From positions 30,008,001 to 30,072,000 of the forward strand of contig JBITNC010000002.1 in assembly GCA_050084985.1 (NCBI GenBank): a DNA stretch of 64,000 bases, written 5' to 3'. Under the pieces are notes generated by a model. It had not been told where the DNA came from. It saw only the letters and a list, made by a program, of their open reading frames with translations, and ran no database searches. The position numbers and the translations under genes were made by a program. The DNA comes from Nageia nagi (taxonomy: Eukaryota > Pinophyta). Shown one piece after another: positions 1 to 13,401 of this stretch; within the stretch, counting starts at the first letter, position 1; each line of letters opens with the position of its first letter.

Positions 1-1242
1 GTGATGGGTCTATATTTAATTCAGTTTTTAAGTGTGGTTGCCTATGTACATGTAAAGTATTATTTCATAGTTATCTTGCAATTATATTTTGCACGTCCAT
101 GACTTAGGTAATGCAATCCTGTTTATTTTTACTCTTTTTACAGTAGTTTGCATGTAGCTCTTTCTAATTTGTTACTTGTACATATATAGTCATGAAACAG
201 TTGATATGACCTTGGGCTTGCTTTGATTAGCTCTATTCTTGTTCTGACTTGCTCTTTTGACTTATGTAGAATGTATAGCATGTAGCTGCTTTGCATCATT
301 CTCCCTTTTCTGCTACATGCATGTTACGAGCCCTTTCATTCTATCATGTTATGTTACTGTATCTTGGGGCAATAATTGTTACTAAAGTTGCTATGGAAAG
401 TAACTTGAAATATATAAGTATCTTATGAAGCCATAAAAATGGAAGTTGTAATTGTGAACAGTTAAGTTACTTCTCCCAAATGTAGAAAGGGAAAGGGAAA
501 AAGAAATATGGACAAATTGCAATTTTTATATGATTGTTCTTGTAAGATTTTTCTCAAATATGGTAACAGGTGTGAGAAGAATTGTAATTATTAGCAGAGG
601 CTTAATCAATGTATCCACTTGAGGGGATGACAGCAGGGCCCCTTCTTGCAGAGTGATAGTTGCAACTAAAGGAATTCAAAGTATATGATTCCACTCATAA
701 CAATCCCAATCTTCTACTCGTCTCATGTCCAAGATTACTTTGCTTGTAGTAAGGGAGCTCTCTTCTTGCATATGTGTTTGATCAAGAATAGGTTGACAGA
801 GCTCATCATTGGCAAGCAGTAAGATGATCTATTTGCTGGGGTGTGTCAGTATGTACTCATGACATGCTTTCCAAATTTTGGGGATCATGAAACACTTGCG
901 ACATAGTTCTCCTTCCAAATTTGAATACAAAAGGGAATACCACTAGGTTATCAACTGCCAAGAGATGTATGTTTATCATGAACACAATCTTTCATCAAAG
1001 TGAATATGCTTCATAGGAATGATGTATCCAAACAAATTCAGGTCCAATAAGAAGTAACTTCTGCTATTCTTGACTTTTTAGATATGTAATTTTGTGGTTG
1101 GTTGAATTTGAGAGATTCCTTCAGCATTTTGATCCAATATGCCATGGGTCCTTATGCATCATGTATAGTCCATTCTTTTCTTTGTGTGTATATTGGACAT
1201 GTTTAATATTTTGGACTGATTTATATTAACAGGACATCGAGA
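1..1242 (+). other. Upstream of WDR92 coding exon 1; probably 5' UTR intron
   Basis: No open frame or recognisable family is visible here. A good 3' splice site (pyrimidine-poor but ending AACAG) sits at 1227-1232, ten bases before the predicted start codon at 1243. This suggests that the start codon lies in an exon whose 5' UTR part is spliced, and that this stretch is intron rather than promoter. The true transcription start would then lie left of the window. Confidence 0.35.
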
Positions 1243-1334
1243 ATGGTTGATGTAAAATACAGGCCTCAAATTATACAACATTTATGCAAATCTTTGACAG
1301 CTACAGTTTATGACACTTTGTGGGTTCCTAGCAG
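1243..1334 (+). CDS. WDR92: WDR92/Monad (DNAAF10) orthologue, coding exon 1
   Basis: WDR92 is a WD40 beta-propeller adaptor linked in animals and algae to the R2TP/prefoldin-like co-chaperone and to cytoplasmic assembly of axonemal dyneins. Its role in seed plants is less clear. This exon encodes the first 30 residues, MVDVKYRPQIIQHLCKSL then YDTLWVPS, matching the conserved family N-terminus (PQII-H-K-F then D-KWVP). The ATG at 1243 is chosen because it is the first in-frame start after the acceptor at 1231-1232 and sits where the family starts. The donor GT is at 1335-1336, phase 2. Exons 1-9 were assembled by hand; all junctions keep phase and no stop is met, so the gene looks intact in this window. 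Confidence 0.88.
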
Positions 1335-1441
1335 GTTAGAAGCAAAGAGCAGATGCCTTTCTGTTAATATTACTATTTTTTTTAAATAATGAAAGGAAAC
1401 GTGAGAATCTGCACTTACAAGGAGTATGGTTTCTTTTATAG

Positions 1442-1493
1442 TGCTAGGTTTGTAGTCCTAGGTTCTACTGCACACTCATCGGGCTCCATTCAG
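1442..1493 (+). CDS. WDR92: WDR92 coding exon 2
   Basis: The exon completes a split Ser codon and reads SARFVVLGSTAHSSGSIQ. It corresponds to the SAKFV-MG-ARGTG-IQ segment of animal WDR92, the first strands of the propeller. The acceptor AG is at 1440-1441 and the donor GT at 1494-1495. Intron 1 is only 107 bp, in contrast to the huge introns downstream. Confidence 0.87.
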
Positions 1494-1726
1494 GTTAGTA
1501 ATGAGTACCAGGTCCGGTAATCTACTTGATAAACTTTTCTTTCCTGCTATTAATTGTGTTAAATTATCCTAGATCTTTTATAGACTTCATTCATCCTTAT
1601 GTATGTATTAGAGATCCGCAAGTTGGGCAAGCATTAACAAATTTCAAAGATGGAAGATTAAATTTATAGGGAGAACAAATGCTATACAGGTGGAATGGTC
1701 CTCATGGTCGATCAATAGTTTTGCAG

Positions 1727-1768
1727 GTTTATGAACTAAATGGCTCTGAAATAAATGAAGTTGCGAAG
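1727..1768 (+). CDS. WDR92: WDR92 coding exon 3
   Basis: A 42-nt, phase-0 exon encodes VYELNGSEINEVAK, equivalent to the LYEI...LL-EIEK segment in the family. It is preceded by TTGCAG and followed by GTGGGT. Such a short exon would be missed by ORF calling and is supported by its match to the family and by exact phase continuity with its neighbours. Confidence 0.83.
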
Positions 1769-1998
1769 GTGGGTACCGGTTCAATTTGTATTACAGAATG
1801 TGATTTCTGTTTGAACTTGCATCTCGTTTTTCCTTAGGAAAGTACTGATTGAGGATCATTTTATTTCTTGGACTAGTGGTATGATAATAATGGTACCTTG
1901 AGAGTCCGGATTAAAAGGATAGGAGTCTTTTAACATCCTTGTAAAATACCCATATATGAAATGGTATTTTGGACTTATTTTTGTAAATTGATGTACAG

Positions 1999-2049
1999 GT
2001 AGAGAAACCATGCAGTATTAGGTGTGGAACATTTGGTGCCTCCACTCTG
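1999..2049 (+). CDS. WDR92: WDR92 coding exon 4
   Basis: A 51-nt, phase-0 exon encodes VEKPCSIRCGTFGASTL, matching the strongly conserved KP-IKCGTFGA-SL block. The acceptor is TACAG and the donor GTAAAC. The intron that follows (2050-14211) is 12,162 bp and holds a decayed Copia element. Confidence 0.88.
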
Positions 2050-2187
2050 GTAAACTTTAGGCAAGATGATTGTTTACCTTTTTCTTTTTCAAAAGTAACA
2101 TTAGATACATGTAGTGTTATATAATTTCAATGTTTACAAATTTGATTATGTAAGGATTTCCTTTTCCATATTGGGGTTCTAGGTTTT

Positions 2188-5100
2188 TTTTTTGATAGAT
2201 AATATAAATAGGGCACTTGCAATGTTTTATATTTGCATCAGGATATTCAAAAGAAACCTCGCCTAGAAGCACAAGAGGAACTAAAAAATAAAAACATAGA
2301 TATTTCCCAAAACAAAATCTACCTCTCACAAGAGTATTTAATAACAAACTAAGATTGAGACTATTAGGGCTTAAAATATAACATTGAAATGTCCCTGATC
2401 AAAGCCAAACATGGCTATAAAATCCCCACCAAAATTTCATAAACGACAATCAAAACCCTAAAAATTTCAAAATTCAAATACCATTCTTTTGCCTACAACG
2501 GGGTATAAAGCATGATCGGACTACTACCCTAATCACCACAAATTCCTCCATCCAACAAATTTGAAATATTTTGAAAGACTTGTTCCTGCTCATTCATGTA
2601 GCAAAAATCCTGCCTGTCATTGTAGGCATTGCCAACCACAAGCCAAGCACCTGCAGAATTACAACATCAACTGTGGATCGAATCTAAAACATGCTCCTGC
2701 ACATGAAACCGAATAATAAAAAGCTAATTTTTCAGACACCCCTTGATAGGGTAGAGCTGTTCCGTCTTCCTTCCACTATACTGCCCATCTCGTTCATCTC
2801 TTGAGAGCTTGGACAATATCTAGAGCATACTCCATAGCATAACAACATGGTCTCCCTCATCACCAAGGTTACACATGGTTAGGGTACGGGGGTATGAGTA
2901 CCCGGGGATGGTAGGGTACGGGGACCTGATTTTAGGGGATGGCTTGGAAACAACAGGTATATAACTAGTAAAAATTTCCAGAAATTTCAGATTTTTTAGA
3001 AATAAAGATAGTTTATTTTCTAATTTTACATTCATATTATCAATTCATTGACTCAATCAATAATTGAATTCATTCATGAAACATTCAATATGAAATTAAA
3101 TATCAAATAGTAAATACTAAAAATAAAAATACAAAATTGAGAACTCAAAATATTGACATTTGTAAGTGAAACTAAGTTTCTAAAATAATAATATTCAAAT
3201 ATGAATGAGCAATAGGCTAATAGTGTTATCAATGACCCATAATTATATAATGTCATTAAGTTGAATCAAGTACATAATATTAATAAATATTTAATGTATT
3301 CATTACTTTTTTTAATTTATAATTTTTATAGAAATACTAAAGATATAAAATTATCATTCTATAAATAATTCAATTATATGTATAAATTCTTAAATATAAA
3401 TAATACAATTAAATTATTAAAATTAAAAATTTGAATAAAATACATAAATAAAATTATTAAAATTATACTTTTGATGTTATAAAGCAAAAGAGGACAAATG
3501 TCCTCTAGCTGTCCCCATTTTGTCCTTTTTTTGGGGACAGCTCCCCGAGGCCTGTAAATGTTTCCAAGACGGCCCTTGTTGTTTCCCTAAAAAAGGGTAT
3601 GGTGGGGAAATGTTCCCTTCGATGTACCCATGTTCCCTCAGGTGGGGGGACACACCCCCGTGTTTCCCTCCTCATCACCAATGCCATGAAGACGAAAACA
3701 ACAGGGCCAAGAGACGAAATTAGAAGCCCATCTTTTGCCCTCTCACCATAAATGAACTCATAAAACCCAACAATGGATCTGCACAAGGAGATCACATCCT
3801 CCAACAAAGTGACCACCATTTGTGGGATTTGTTTTTGAACGACATAAGAGATTTACCTCACAAAAATGCAAAAACCTTAAATGAAACCCATAAGATTGTT
3901 CCGAGAGAAATCTCTTGGCTGTACTCATACTCGTTGTTGACAACAAGGTCATTTCCGGACATTAATCGTTTCCAAGCATTAATTGTGCGAGAATGAGTGG
4001 GAAGCAATCCTGAGCTCCTTGAACACAAGACCACCAAAATAAACGTAATTCCCAAATGCCAAGAGAAGTCAAAACAAGACAAGACATCTTCTCTTCCCAC
4101 AATATTTCTATCTGGCATCCCCATCCAGTGTCCTTGTAGAGCAAAACCCTAGACACCAGATCCACAACCAAAAACCATGAATCTGTCCGGAGCGAAGAAC
4201 TTTGAGGTTCATCAATCTTGCCATCCCCAAGGATAACAGTCCACCTACACTCTGTCTTCCCATACAGAGCTCGTGTTATACAATTCTAAGCCCTCCTCAC
4301 GAGCCAACAAACAAGCTCGCATGTTTGCCAAAGTAAATGGGATTCTGTCTACAGTCAAGATTGTCGACACACAGGTACCTCCATCCATTAAGTGAATCTA
4401 CAATGCCCCTGCATTGCGTTTGTTGCTTGGAGTAACCATCTAAGTTTCGACCCTAATAAGATTCCTCAATGCAACCCAACCCTTTCCACCCGGCATCAAA
4501 AAACATCTCCCAAGTCATCTGCATGCATATCTGTACTAGCATCCTGGGCAATAAATCTCCCTCCATAAAAGTTGCATGAGTGAATCCAAACTTCCAACAA
4601 GAGCCAGCAACGGTTCTGCACAACCAACCATTCTCCTCTCTCCCTTTATATCGAGCGCTAACAGAACTTCATTGGCCTCATGGGCAGTAAAAACCTTTTT
4701 TAGAAATGCAGTCTAAAGTCGACTGCATGTCAAATCTAGCTGAGATCTTTCCTATGACCTGTGAAATGACAAAGAAATTATTGCCCACCTCCCTCTTGGA
4801 ATCTCTTCTGAATGAAACTGGGGTTGCAATAATTGTCAGCAACTCTCGTCTGATACCTTCAACAAAACCCCAAGCATTCTCTATAGTGATTTGGCCACAA
4901 CCAGTCCCATCGAGTGCTGCATACAGGTCTGAAATATTATGCAAAACCAGACCATCCTTGCGTATGCTACCGAAGTCTGGATCGCCATCATTAGACCCCT
5001 TGCTTCCCTCACCTTTAGATGCGCTCTTGCTCTTCTCTACACTCGTCGCTGCCATTCTTAAGTCCAGTGGACTCACACTATTCCTCATTGCTCAGTGGAG

Positions 5101-5290
5101 GGATGGGGGAGTACATTAGAGATACCAAATATTTAATTGGAGGTTTCCTTGGCTGCGTTCTCACCTCCTGTCCTGAGAAATTTGATAGATCGGATGAAGA
5201 TTGAGTAGAGGCCATTGTCTTGAATTAGGCAAATTTTGATGAGCAGAGACGCCTCTGCTGCCCAGCACAGTTCAAATCAATGAGACGCTT
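2188..5290 (-). other. Unclassified minus-strand relic ending in an A-tract
   Basis: Several minus-strand open stretches (best 5088-4678, 136 codons; also 4124-3858 and 3819-3505) lie in a block with different composition from its flanks. On the minus strand the block begins near 5211 with MASTQSSSDLSNFSG and runs towards an A-run (plus-strand T-run at about 2186-2195). The A-tract, the multiple frames and the absence of splice signals suggest a decayed non-LTR element or processed gene copy. I do not recognise the protein. The stretch at 3510-3670 is G/C-rich with repeated CCCC/GGGG runs. Confidence 0.25.
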
Positions 5291-7465
5291 TGGAAGTGTT
5301 GGGATTAAGACCTACAATCCTTCTGTAAAAGTGTATTGGGTTCCAGTTGTTAAACTAACATATTGTTTAGTTTAACAAGTAGAACACATATATATGTTAT
5401 GGATATAATAGAAATCAATAATTGTTGTAAACTTGTATATTGTTCTCTAAGAACAACTCTTTAAGACTGTTAAAGCTGCAAGTGCTTTAAACTTCTGACA
5501 TAACAGGCCACAACAATGTTGTGCATACACTACCGCCATATGAGCTCTTGCAAAGAGGACATATTATGGAACTGGCTTCCAAGAACTCTAAATACACTAT
5601 CAAATCATTAATTGCAATCTGTGATAGCACTTCGATAAGAGTTCCTGCAATTAGAATCTTGGAATAAAAAATAATTGTAAAACTTGTGTAAATGTTGTAA
5701 TGAGGCTATTGAAATGCTTCTCGAGAAGTAAATGTATTCCATTTTTAGGCTAGAGGGAGCTGGAAAGCTAGCCATTTAATAACTTTCATCATTGTTACTG
5801 TGTGATTTTATGTGGAAATTGTTGGTCTCTTTAGAACGGCCTTTGTACTCTTTGATGAGCTTACAATTATAATTGCATTCAAACAAGGTCTCCTTTCTTC
5901 TGCTCATTTTGTCATCTACGTTGATGAGTTTGAAGACTTTAATTTTCTGGTACTCTTATCTAAATGATGGACATATTTTTATTGCAACACTACTTTATGT
6001 TGAGATGTGGTTCTAATATATTCTATTGAGGGTTTTCAAGTGCAATTGGATACTCTTTCTCTATGATGTGATCATCTTCATCTTGTTCTGAACCTTTGCA
6101 AAACTAAGGATATGATATTGAAAATTGTTCTTGAAAAAATTCTGTACAAAAAATTGAACATTGCAGATTACACTTTGTTAGCCATCATCAACAACCTATG
6201 GGTGTGATTGCAAGATGATATTTAAGCCAATTAAATTGACTAAAATTTAAATATACATCGAAATATAACAAGCGAGACCTCTTAAATAATATTTGCAATG
6301 TAAAAATGAGGTAAAGGATATTACATTAAATCAAAGATATAATAAGTCAATGACATAAACTTCATTAAATTTGAATATTATATAACCACTATTACATATT
6401 ACTGAATACAACTAATAAAATTCATTTTTCAAAATTTCAAACACTGTTCTCCATTATTGAGTCAGTCTCAAACTATCATCTTGCTTGAGGTTGTTTGGAT
6501 GTTTTACATTTTCTATTTCAGTCCTTTTATGTTGATCACTTTTTGAATATTGAGACCGATATTGTCATTTGTCCTAACTATATTCAACAATATTGGAGAG
6601 CATCTTGATGGTTTCTTCTTTGCATGATGTGGATATTGAATCTCGTGATTCTTTTGGTGATTGAGTCAAGAGTGAAGTTTGATGATCATATATATGTTAA
6701 AAAGGGATTCATGGTTGGTTCTTTGTGTATGAAGGAGGATGATAATGTTTTGGTGATTCCGCTTTGCATCTTGCACTTCTTTGGTTCCAAGAAATAGGGT
6801 ATTGAGTCCCTCTCAAGTTGCTACTTTGTTGATGTGAGATTGATTTTTCCCTTTGGAGATTTATTTGTTTGGCTTAACTCTTGGAAATTTGAAGTTCCTT
6901 TCATGGGGCTTTGCAGTTGTAAAGATTTATTCTATTGTTCTATTACCTTCCCTATGTGAAGGAGCATTGCTATGTTTGGCATCATGATTTGTAATTCTAT
7001 GATGTCACCATTAACATATCCTATGAATCTTGTTGATTGGAGACAAAGTTGTTTGCATTCAAGTAGTGAAGATCATGGAGATCATTCCATTGGATGTATG
7101 GACTATTCATCTTCCATGCTATCAATGTTCTTTGAAGATTAAGATTCTCTCTCATGGAGGAGATTATCTTGTGCTCTTTTGAGGGTTCGTTTTCTTTCAA
7201 ATCTTTGAAGTCTATTTTTTTCTTCATTTGAAAGCCTTGAAAATTTGACAAAAAATACATATGAAAATTATCACGTGGATATTGGTTCTCAAGGATATTT
7301 TCAAGGAGTTGCACCATACGACCTTGGTAGGAGTGGAGTTTTGATTGTGGTTTGAGTGGCCCTTAGAAGCTCCCATTGAGGGGGAATGTTCTTAGACATC
7401 AATGGCCTACCTTCCTCAATTATATCTTTTGTGATTGGTTACCATGTAATCCCTTAGGGCGGATG
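5291..7465. other. Intron 4 sequence with no recognised feature
   Basis: AT-rich intronic sequence. Short open frames on both strands (for example 7317-7021 minus) show no family signal. A GTT-GAT-GAG string near 5925 recalls a reverse-transcriptase YVDD core, but the surrounding residues do not support it. Confidence 0.3.
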
Positions 7466-10009
7466 TTAGGTTATGGCATTCTTGGTAACACGACATGGGT
7501 GATCATAAATACCTAACTTAAATTAGAACATTAAGTTATAGTCCTTCATTAATTAAAGGATTAAACATTAGGTCTAATACTTTATTATGACTGACTAATG
7601 TTATAAAAGGTCATTAACATATTGTATGGCCAACATTATTTAATATTTGGTATTGGGATTGACTTTTAATATATGTATGTCATCCGTCCTTCATATTTTT
7701 ATAGTTAATTATTAATAAAGTGTTATTGGGCTATAAACCTCCAAATCTTTGTGTTCTTTCTCTTTTGTATTATTATTGTTTTCACTTTTATTATTTGCTT
7801 TGTTGTTTGATGTTGGAGCATTTGGTTCTTGTTTTGGCTACCTTCAATTTTCCAATTGTGACAACTTTGGTTTGCCAAAATCAAACCGATTCATCTGAAG
7901 AAACTATACAAACCGAAGTTTCAATTTTCTTGAAGCCCAAAGATGTATGGGAACTTGTAGTAAGTGAGAAATAGCCTCAGGATCTTGCTGAATGGGCCAA
8001 ATGGGGATAAATGGACAAAGGAGCAAAGCTTTTCCTTATGTTTTTTGTTTATGATGAAGCAACAATCTATTCGAAAGATGCAAAATTTGCAAATGAGGTA
8101 TAGCATTGACTCAAAAGTGCTTTTGGAGTTTCCAATATAAATAAGAAATTGTTTCCTAAAGGAAATTAGCCAATGCAACAATGAGAGAGGAGATAAAGTG
8201 AAGAGCTTCATAGATGATGTAAGAGATATTTATAATCAACTTGCAACCATAAATTGCAAAATTGAGGATGTGTATATTATGTTTGTTGTACTAAATGATC
8301 TGCATGAACTATTTGATGCATTTGTTATGCTATCTCAAATTCTAGCTTGGTGATTTTGTTTAAGGAATTGATTGGCCAATTATTGCAAGAACACAGATTG
8401 GCACATAATAATCGTAGACATGGTGTGCAAGATGCAAGGACAACTCTGGCTGCAAAATCAATGATTAGGTATCCAAATATCAGATTCAAAAAGATAGATT
8501 TGGAAAGTTAAACCACAATAAGGGTGATTTTATAGAATGAAAAATCATTGGATTTTCAATGTTGATTTAATATAAGGAATACAAATAAATTTAATCAGAA
8601 TAATGGAAAATATGATCAGAAAACAATTGTTTTAGAGCAGTGATGAGTCAGATGAAGAAACAAAATCATGTTAAAAGCAACACATTCAAAGGTGGGATTA
8701 GAGAATTGGATAGTTGATTTGGGAGCAACAAAAATATCATTTGGCATGAAAACCCTGTTTTGAAATTTGCCAAAATGAAAAGGATTCAATAACTCTTGGA
8801 GATAACTGAGAGTTGAAGGTGCAAGGTAAGAGCTAATCAGTGAAATTTCCTGAAGGAGAAATGAAGCAGATCTCTAGTGTCTCTTATGAATCTCAAATTA
8901 AATATAAGTTCCTTTCAGATAGCGCATTCAAGATGCAGATGGATGTTGTTTACAAAAAAGCATATATTGGTATGAATGTTTGTGAATATCTAGCCAAAAA
9001 TGAAAAAAATGAATTCAATTAACTTTGTAGATTGAGGTTGAAGTGGCAAAGATAATAGAAATAGAGGCTATAATATAGTGAAATTCTAAGGAGAAATAAG
9101 AGATAGTGTAATCATGATTAGAATAAGGAATAGTTTTTTCAGGATAGGTGTTATCATAGTTTGTACAACATGAGCAGTTGGTCCAAGAAAAGATGCAATC
9201 TTAAATCAAGATAGAGAAATTGTAGAATTGGGAAAAAAAGATTGATTGTGGTTTTTGGATGGTGATATAGTAGTACAAAAAGCATTGACAGTGAATTAAA
9301 AATTTTAAACACAATCTTTGGCATAAAAGTTCTAATCACTCGAATTTTCTTTTTTTGAAGCAACTTAGTGCATATCAAATGGTTGAAAGAATCCCTGAAT
9401 TAATTAGGAATAGAATGTTTGTCAAGAATGCATTCGTGAAAAGCAACATCGAGCTCCATTCGATGAATATGTAAAGAGCAAATAACTTGATGGAGATTGT
9501 GTACTCAGATATTTGTGGGCCTTTGATACAAATATCAATTTTGGATATGAGATACTTCTTTTGTTTGGTGACGACTTCAACAAAAACATATGGATTTGTT
9601 TCTTGAAGAAGAAATCAGATTATTTTGAAAAGTTTGAGTGATTCAATGTGATGGTAAGGAAATAAACGGTTGAAGCATTTAAACCCTATGTATAGAACAA
9701 GGGGTAGAGTTTAAATGAATTTTGTAAGTTCTGCAAAGATTAAGGAATTCAAGGGCAATTTATAGCTAAATATGCTCCTTGGCAAAATGGTTTACTGGAG
9801 AGAAGAAAAAAACTATTATGACTATGGTGAGATCAATCTCAGTGGGATGTCCACTTGAAAGGAAGTTTTGGGTAGAAACAACATTGAGAATAATTAATAT
9901 TCTCAACAGGTCATCAACAAAGTAGCTACAACAAAAGAGATTGGAAGAGGTATCATTTGGAGACAAAACCAAGATATATCACTTGAGGGTGTTTGGATAT
10001 GTAGCTTAT

Positions 10010-10775
10010 TGTAATGCCTACTATGAGGATGCAAATTCGAAATAGTATTAACCCCAAAAAGCCAAATTACATTCCAAAATAATAATCATAAAAAGAGGAG
10101 AAGGAAACGTAACTCCGTAAAAGAATCTTTAGAACCTTAAAAACTCCTAAACTACCTAGTGACATGTGGAATTTTTTCCACTTGCAAATACGAAAATATA
10201 AAATACTTTTGTCACACCTACACACACCTAAATCTAATTACGTCGAGAGACGTTTCTACAATGGCAGCCAAGGGGGTGGGGTGGGGTGGGGAGCCAAAAT
10301 GTCGCTCCGTTTGTATGTCCATCATCAACAGTTGACTCTATTAATTATTCTAAATATAAATTTAATAACACGCCAAAAAAAATTTAATAATATACGGCAT
10401 AACTATATTAGTTATATATAATTTTCATATATTATACAATGCATAAACTGTTTTAAATACATCTCATGTGTATTCAAATAAATATCTTTAAATGCATTGG
10501 TTGTTTTAAATTTATATATTCGCTGTTTTAAATTTTTTCATTCTTTTTTTTTAAATTTTTTATATACATTTGCTGTAAATATTAGTTTCTAAATTATTAT
10601 ATTATCAATAACAAAATAGTTTATAATTTATATTATTGACAATATAATAATTTTAGGAATTAATTTCTAAATTATTTGGAACGATATCTCTTGGCGTTTT
10701 TTGATATATAGGGAGTTATATCAAAGCTAGTAATATTACAAATAACCTTAATCCCTAAGGATTAGTTTTCCAACA
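10010..10775. mobile_element. Insertion (possible solo LTR) in the Copia integrase/RT junction
   Basis: The Copia reading VFGYVAYC stops at 10009 and resumes with HIPKENIKKLDDR just after 10775. The intervening 766 bp starts TGTAAT and ends CAACA, as an LTR would, but I found no clean 5-bp target duplication. It contains AT-rich repeats and a G-rich run near 10270-10295. The identity as a solo LTR is inferred. Confidence 0.4.
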
Positions 10776-12333
10776 ATATGCATATTCCAAAAGAAAATAT
10801 AAAGAAATTGGATGATAGAATTAAAATTTTGTATGATATAGTTCTAAAACAAAAGCTTACAAACTATGGAATCCAAAATCCAAAATCATTCATATTAGTA
10901 GAGATGTATTGTTTGATGAGGCTGAAAAAAGAGGAGATGATACTGAAAGGTTGAAATTGAGACTTCCATAGTTTAAAGTAAAAGAAGAAAGTGAAGAGGA
11001 GGATGAAAGAAGGAAAAATGGATTCCAATAATAAACAGGAAAGGTAATCACATTTGATGAAATAACATACAAAGCTTGGGAATCTCCCCAGTCTTACAGT
11101 TGAAAGAGTCACTAGATCCAAAGCAAAACAAAGAATAAATCATGTTCTGAAGGAAACAGTTCTAAAGATCAAGAGCCACGCTTTGTTTAAAAAGAAAACA
11201 AAGTTCCAAAATGGAGAGAAGCAATGAATAAAGATTATGATGCTCTAATTCACAACAGAACATGGGAATTGGTCAAACTACCACTTGGCAAGAAAGTCAT
11301 AAAGAATATTTGGGTTTTTAGAACCAAACATAATACAAATGGCATAAAAAGAAGGTATCGATTACACTGAAATTTTTGCACCCACTGTAAAAATTCAGAC
11401 CATTAGAATGTTGTTATCAAGAGCTGCATATAAGGGCTAGAAAGTGCATCAAATAGCTGTCAAGAATGCATTTCTCAGTGGCATGGATAAAGAAATTTAT
11501 ACAGAAAAAACTAAAGTTTATCAAGAAAAAGGAAAAGCGCATCTCGTTAGCAAATTAGAGAAAGCATTATATGGATTTAAGCAAGCACAAAGGTAGTGGT
11601 ATATCAAGTTGAATTATACTTATGGGAAAAAGGATTCATAAGTAGCACAATATATTACAAGATTGAAGGTACTTATCTTGTTATCATTGTTGTTTATGTT
11701 GATGATTTAGTGATAACTGGTAATAGTGAAGATATGATTCAAGATGCAAAAACAAAACTTAGCAGCAAATTTGGATTGCTTCACTATCTCTTTGGTATTG
11801 AAGTATGGAAAATAGTTTCATAATCAAAATATGCAAAATAATTGGTGAAGAAATTCAAAATGGAAGATGCAAGAACATTTTCAGCACCAATGGAAGCAAA
11901 ATTGAAATTAAGCAAGTTTATGGATAAAAGAAAAATTGATCCTAGACAACTTATTGGTTGTTTGATTTAGTTAACCTAAACTAGGCCAAATATATTTATG
12001 CTACTATTTTATCTCTAGATTTATGACAGATCCAAGGCAACAACATTGGAATGTAGGAAAAAAGATTTTGGGATGTATTAAAGAAACAACAAACTATGGA
12101 ATTATTTATGAACGTGCCATACTTTTATTTATTATGATATTAAGATTTAGATTGGCCAAGTTCAAAAACGGATAGAAGATCAACTACAAGATATGCATTC
12201 AATTTTGGTTTAGGAATGATATCTTGGAACTATTAAAAACAGAACATAGTTGCATTGTCTTTGAGAGAGGTATAATACAAGGCCATGACCTAAGCAACAA
12301 AAGAGATAATTTGGATAGGAAAAATACTTGTAG

Positions 12334-13056
12334 TTAGACTCGCTAGGAATCGCAAGTCTGAGTCCCAAGTGGGCCCTGGTGAGTCCAGATAGCTAGGACT
12401 CGTTGGACTTGACAAGTCTTGATTGTCGGACTTGCCAAATTCAGAAATAAAAGAGTTGAAAAAGTGACTTAAAAACTTAAGAAGCACCCTCATTTGTCAG
12501 TTTTCAGTTTGCAGCTGCTAGGAAGAAGGTGAAACAAAGGGCAAGAGACATTTGATAGCTAAAAAAAAGATTTCTTTCCATTAGAACGAATTTTCTTTGA
12601 GTTGGGAAGAATCTAACACCCACCAAGTGACACCAACACACCCACAAGCTGAAGAATTGAAGTAAATAAAATAATTTCTCTATCTTTTACATTTTCTTCT
12701 TGGTTTGTTTTCCATTTTGCTTGCTCTAAACATAATTTTGGGGGTTTTGCTTTTTTCTTTTCATTTGATAAAAAAAAGTAGTAGGATTTAGCAAATTTAT
12801 GATTGTTTGATAAAAAAATTAAAATTGGCAATAGGGTAACTAAGATTTTTGTATGTTGTAGCAACCATAGGCACATTTTGTATTCTGAAGTTTTAATATT
12901 TTGATGAATACAAACATATGCCCTTTCCTATTCGCAATTTCTTATTTGCAATTGTGTATATTGTGAATTGTATAATGTTGATGTTGAGTAATTAGGATTC
13001 TAGAAGACACGAATGACAATAATAAGTAATATGTAATTGAAAAAAATGTATTTTTG

Positions 13057-13087
<31 letters not shown>

Positions 13088-13210
13088 TGTCGAGTTTGGC
13101 TATGCTTCTTTTTCGAGTCCTTCCGGGGGGCGTTGGTGAGTCTGTGCCAAATCCGAGTTTGACAATTATGATTGTGACAGTCAAATTATATTCAAGTTGT
13201 TAAAAAATCC
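12334..13210. mobile_element. Insertion of unknown class in the Copia RNase H region
   Basis: The Copia RNase H frame breaks after IWIGKIL at about 12333 and continues with RMKHIKVQNHFIR at about 13225. The inserted block begins with repeated GACTCG/GACTTG words (12336-12440) and ends near a GAGTCC...GAGTTT stretch (13085-13165). No terminal repeats or duplication were resolved, so only the interruption itself is supported. Confidence 0.4.
13058..13079. repeat. (TA)n microsatellite followed by T-run
   Basis: An uninterrupted TA dinucleotide tract runs directly into a T9 run. It lies inside the block inserted in the Copia RNase H region. Confidence 0.9.
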
Positions 13211-13401
13211 ATGAAGGTGTGCGAGGATGAAACATATTAAGGTTCAAAATCATTTCATTAGGTAACAATTGCACTACTCTATTGTCCAATTGAAAGACTA
13301 AACAACAAAAAATTTGAGAAAGGCATTAGAAGCAAATAATGCTTCAAATGTTTAGAGAAAGTATGAATTTACTTGAAGGCAGAATAGTTATTGAGGGGTA
13401 G

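Larger units (their letters stand above)
7720..13401 (+). mobile_element. Decayed Ty1/copia retrotransposon, internal region
   Basis: Domains occur in Copia order on the plus strand, with many frameshifts and stops. A gag-like part (about 7860-8460) has WELV, then a region resembling the UBN2 gag fold. The integrase part (about 9370-10009) contains YSDICGPL, APWQNGLLERR and FWVE. Reverse transcriptase (about 11150-11830) has the WREAMNKDYDALIHNRTWELV entry block, the ALYGFKQAQR motif and the catalytic YVDDL at 11695-11709. RNase H (about 12180-12333, resuming about 13225-13400) has IVALS and TKEIIWIGKIL, then HIKVQNHFIR and ALLYCP. A purine-rich tract at about 13392-13400 precedes a TGTTAG LTR start at 13402. 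No frame is intact. Two insertions (10010-10775 and about 12334-13210) interrupt it. A TGTTAG at 7465 could mark the 5' LTR, but I could not align it to the 3' LTR. Confidence 0.8.

Noticed and set aside
5880-6130. Possible second Copia RT (VIYVDE near 5918-5935)
   Set aside because: Only the few residues around the YVD match; neighbouring residues do not resemble a palm domain, and chance is likely.
7465-7730. 5' LTR of the Copia element
   Set aside because: The TGTTAG start is present, but I could not align the body with the presumed 3' LTR at 13402 nor find a primer site, so it is not listed as a feature.
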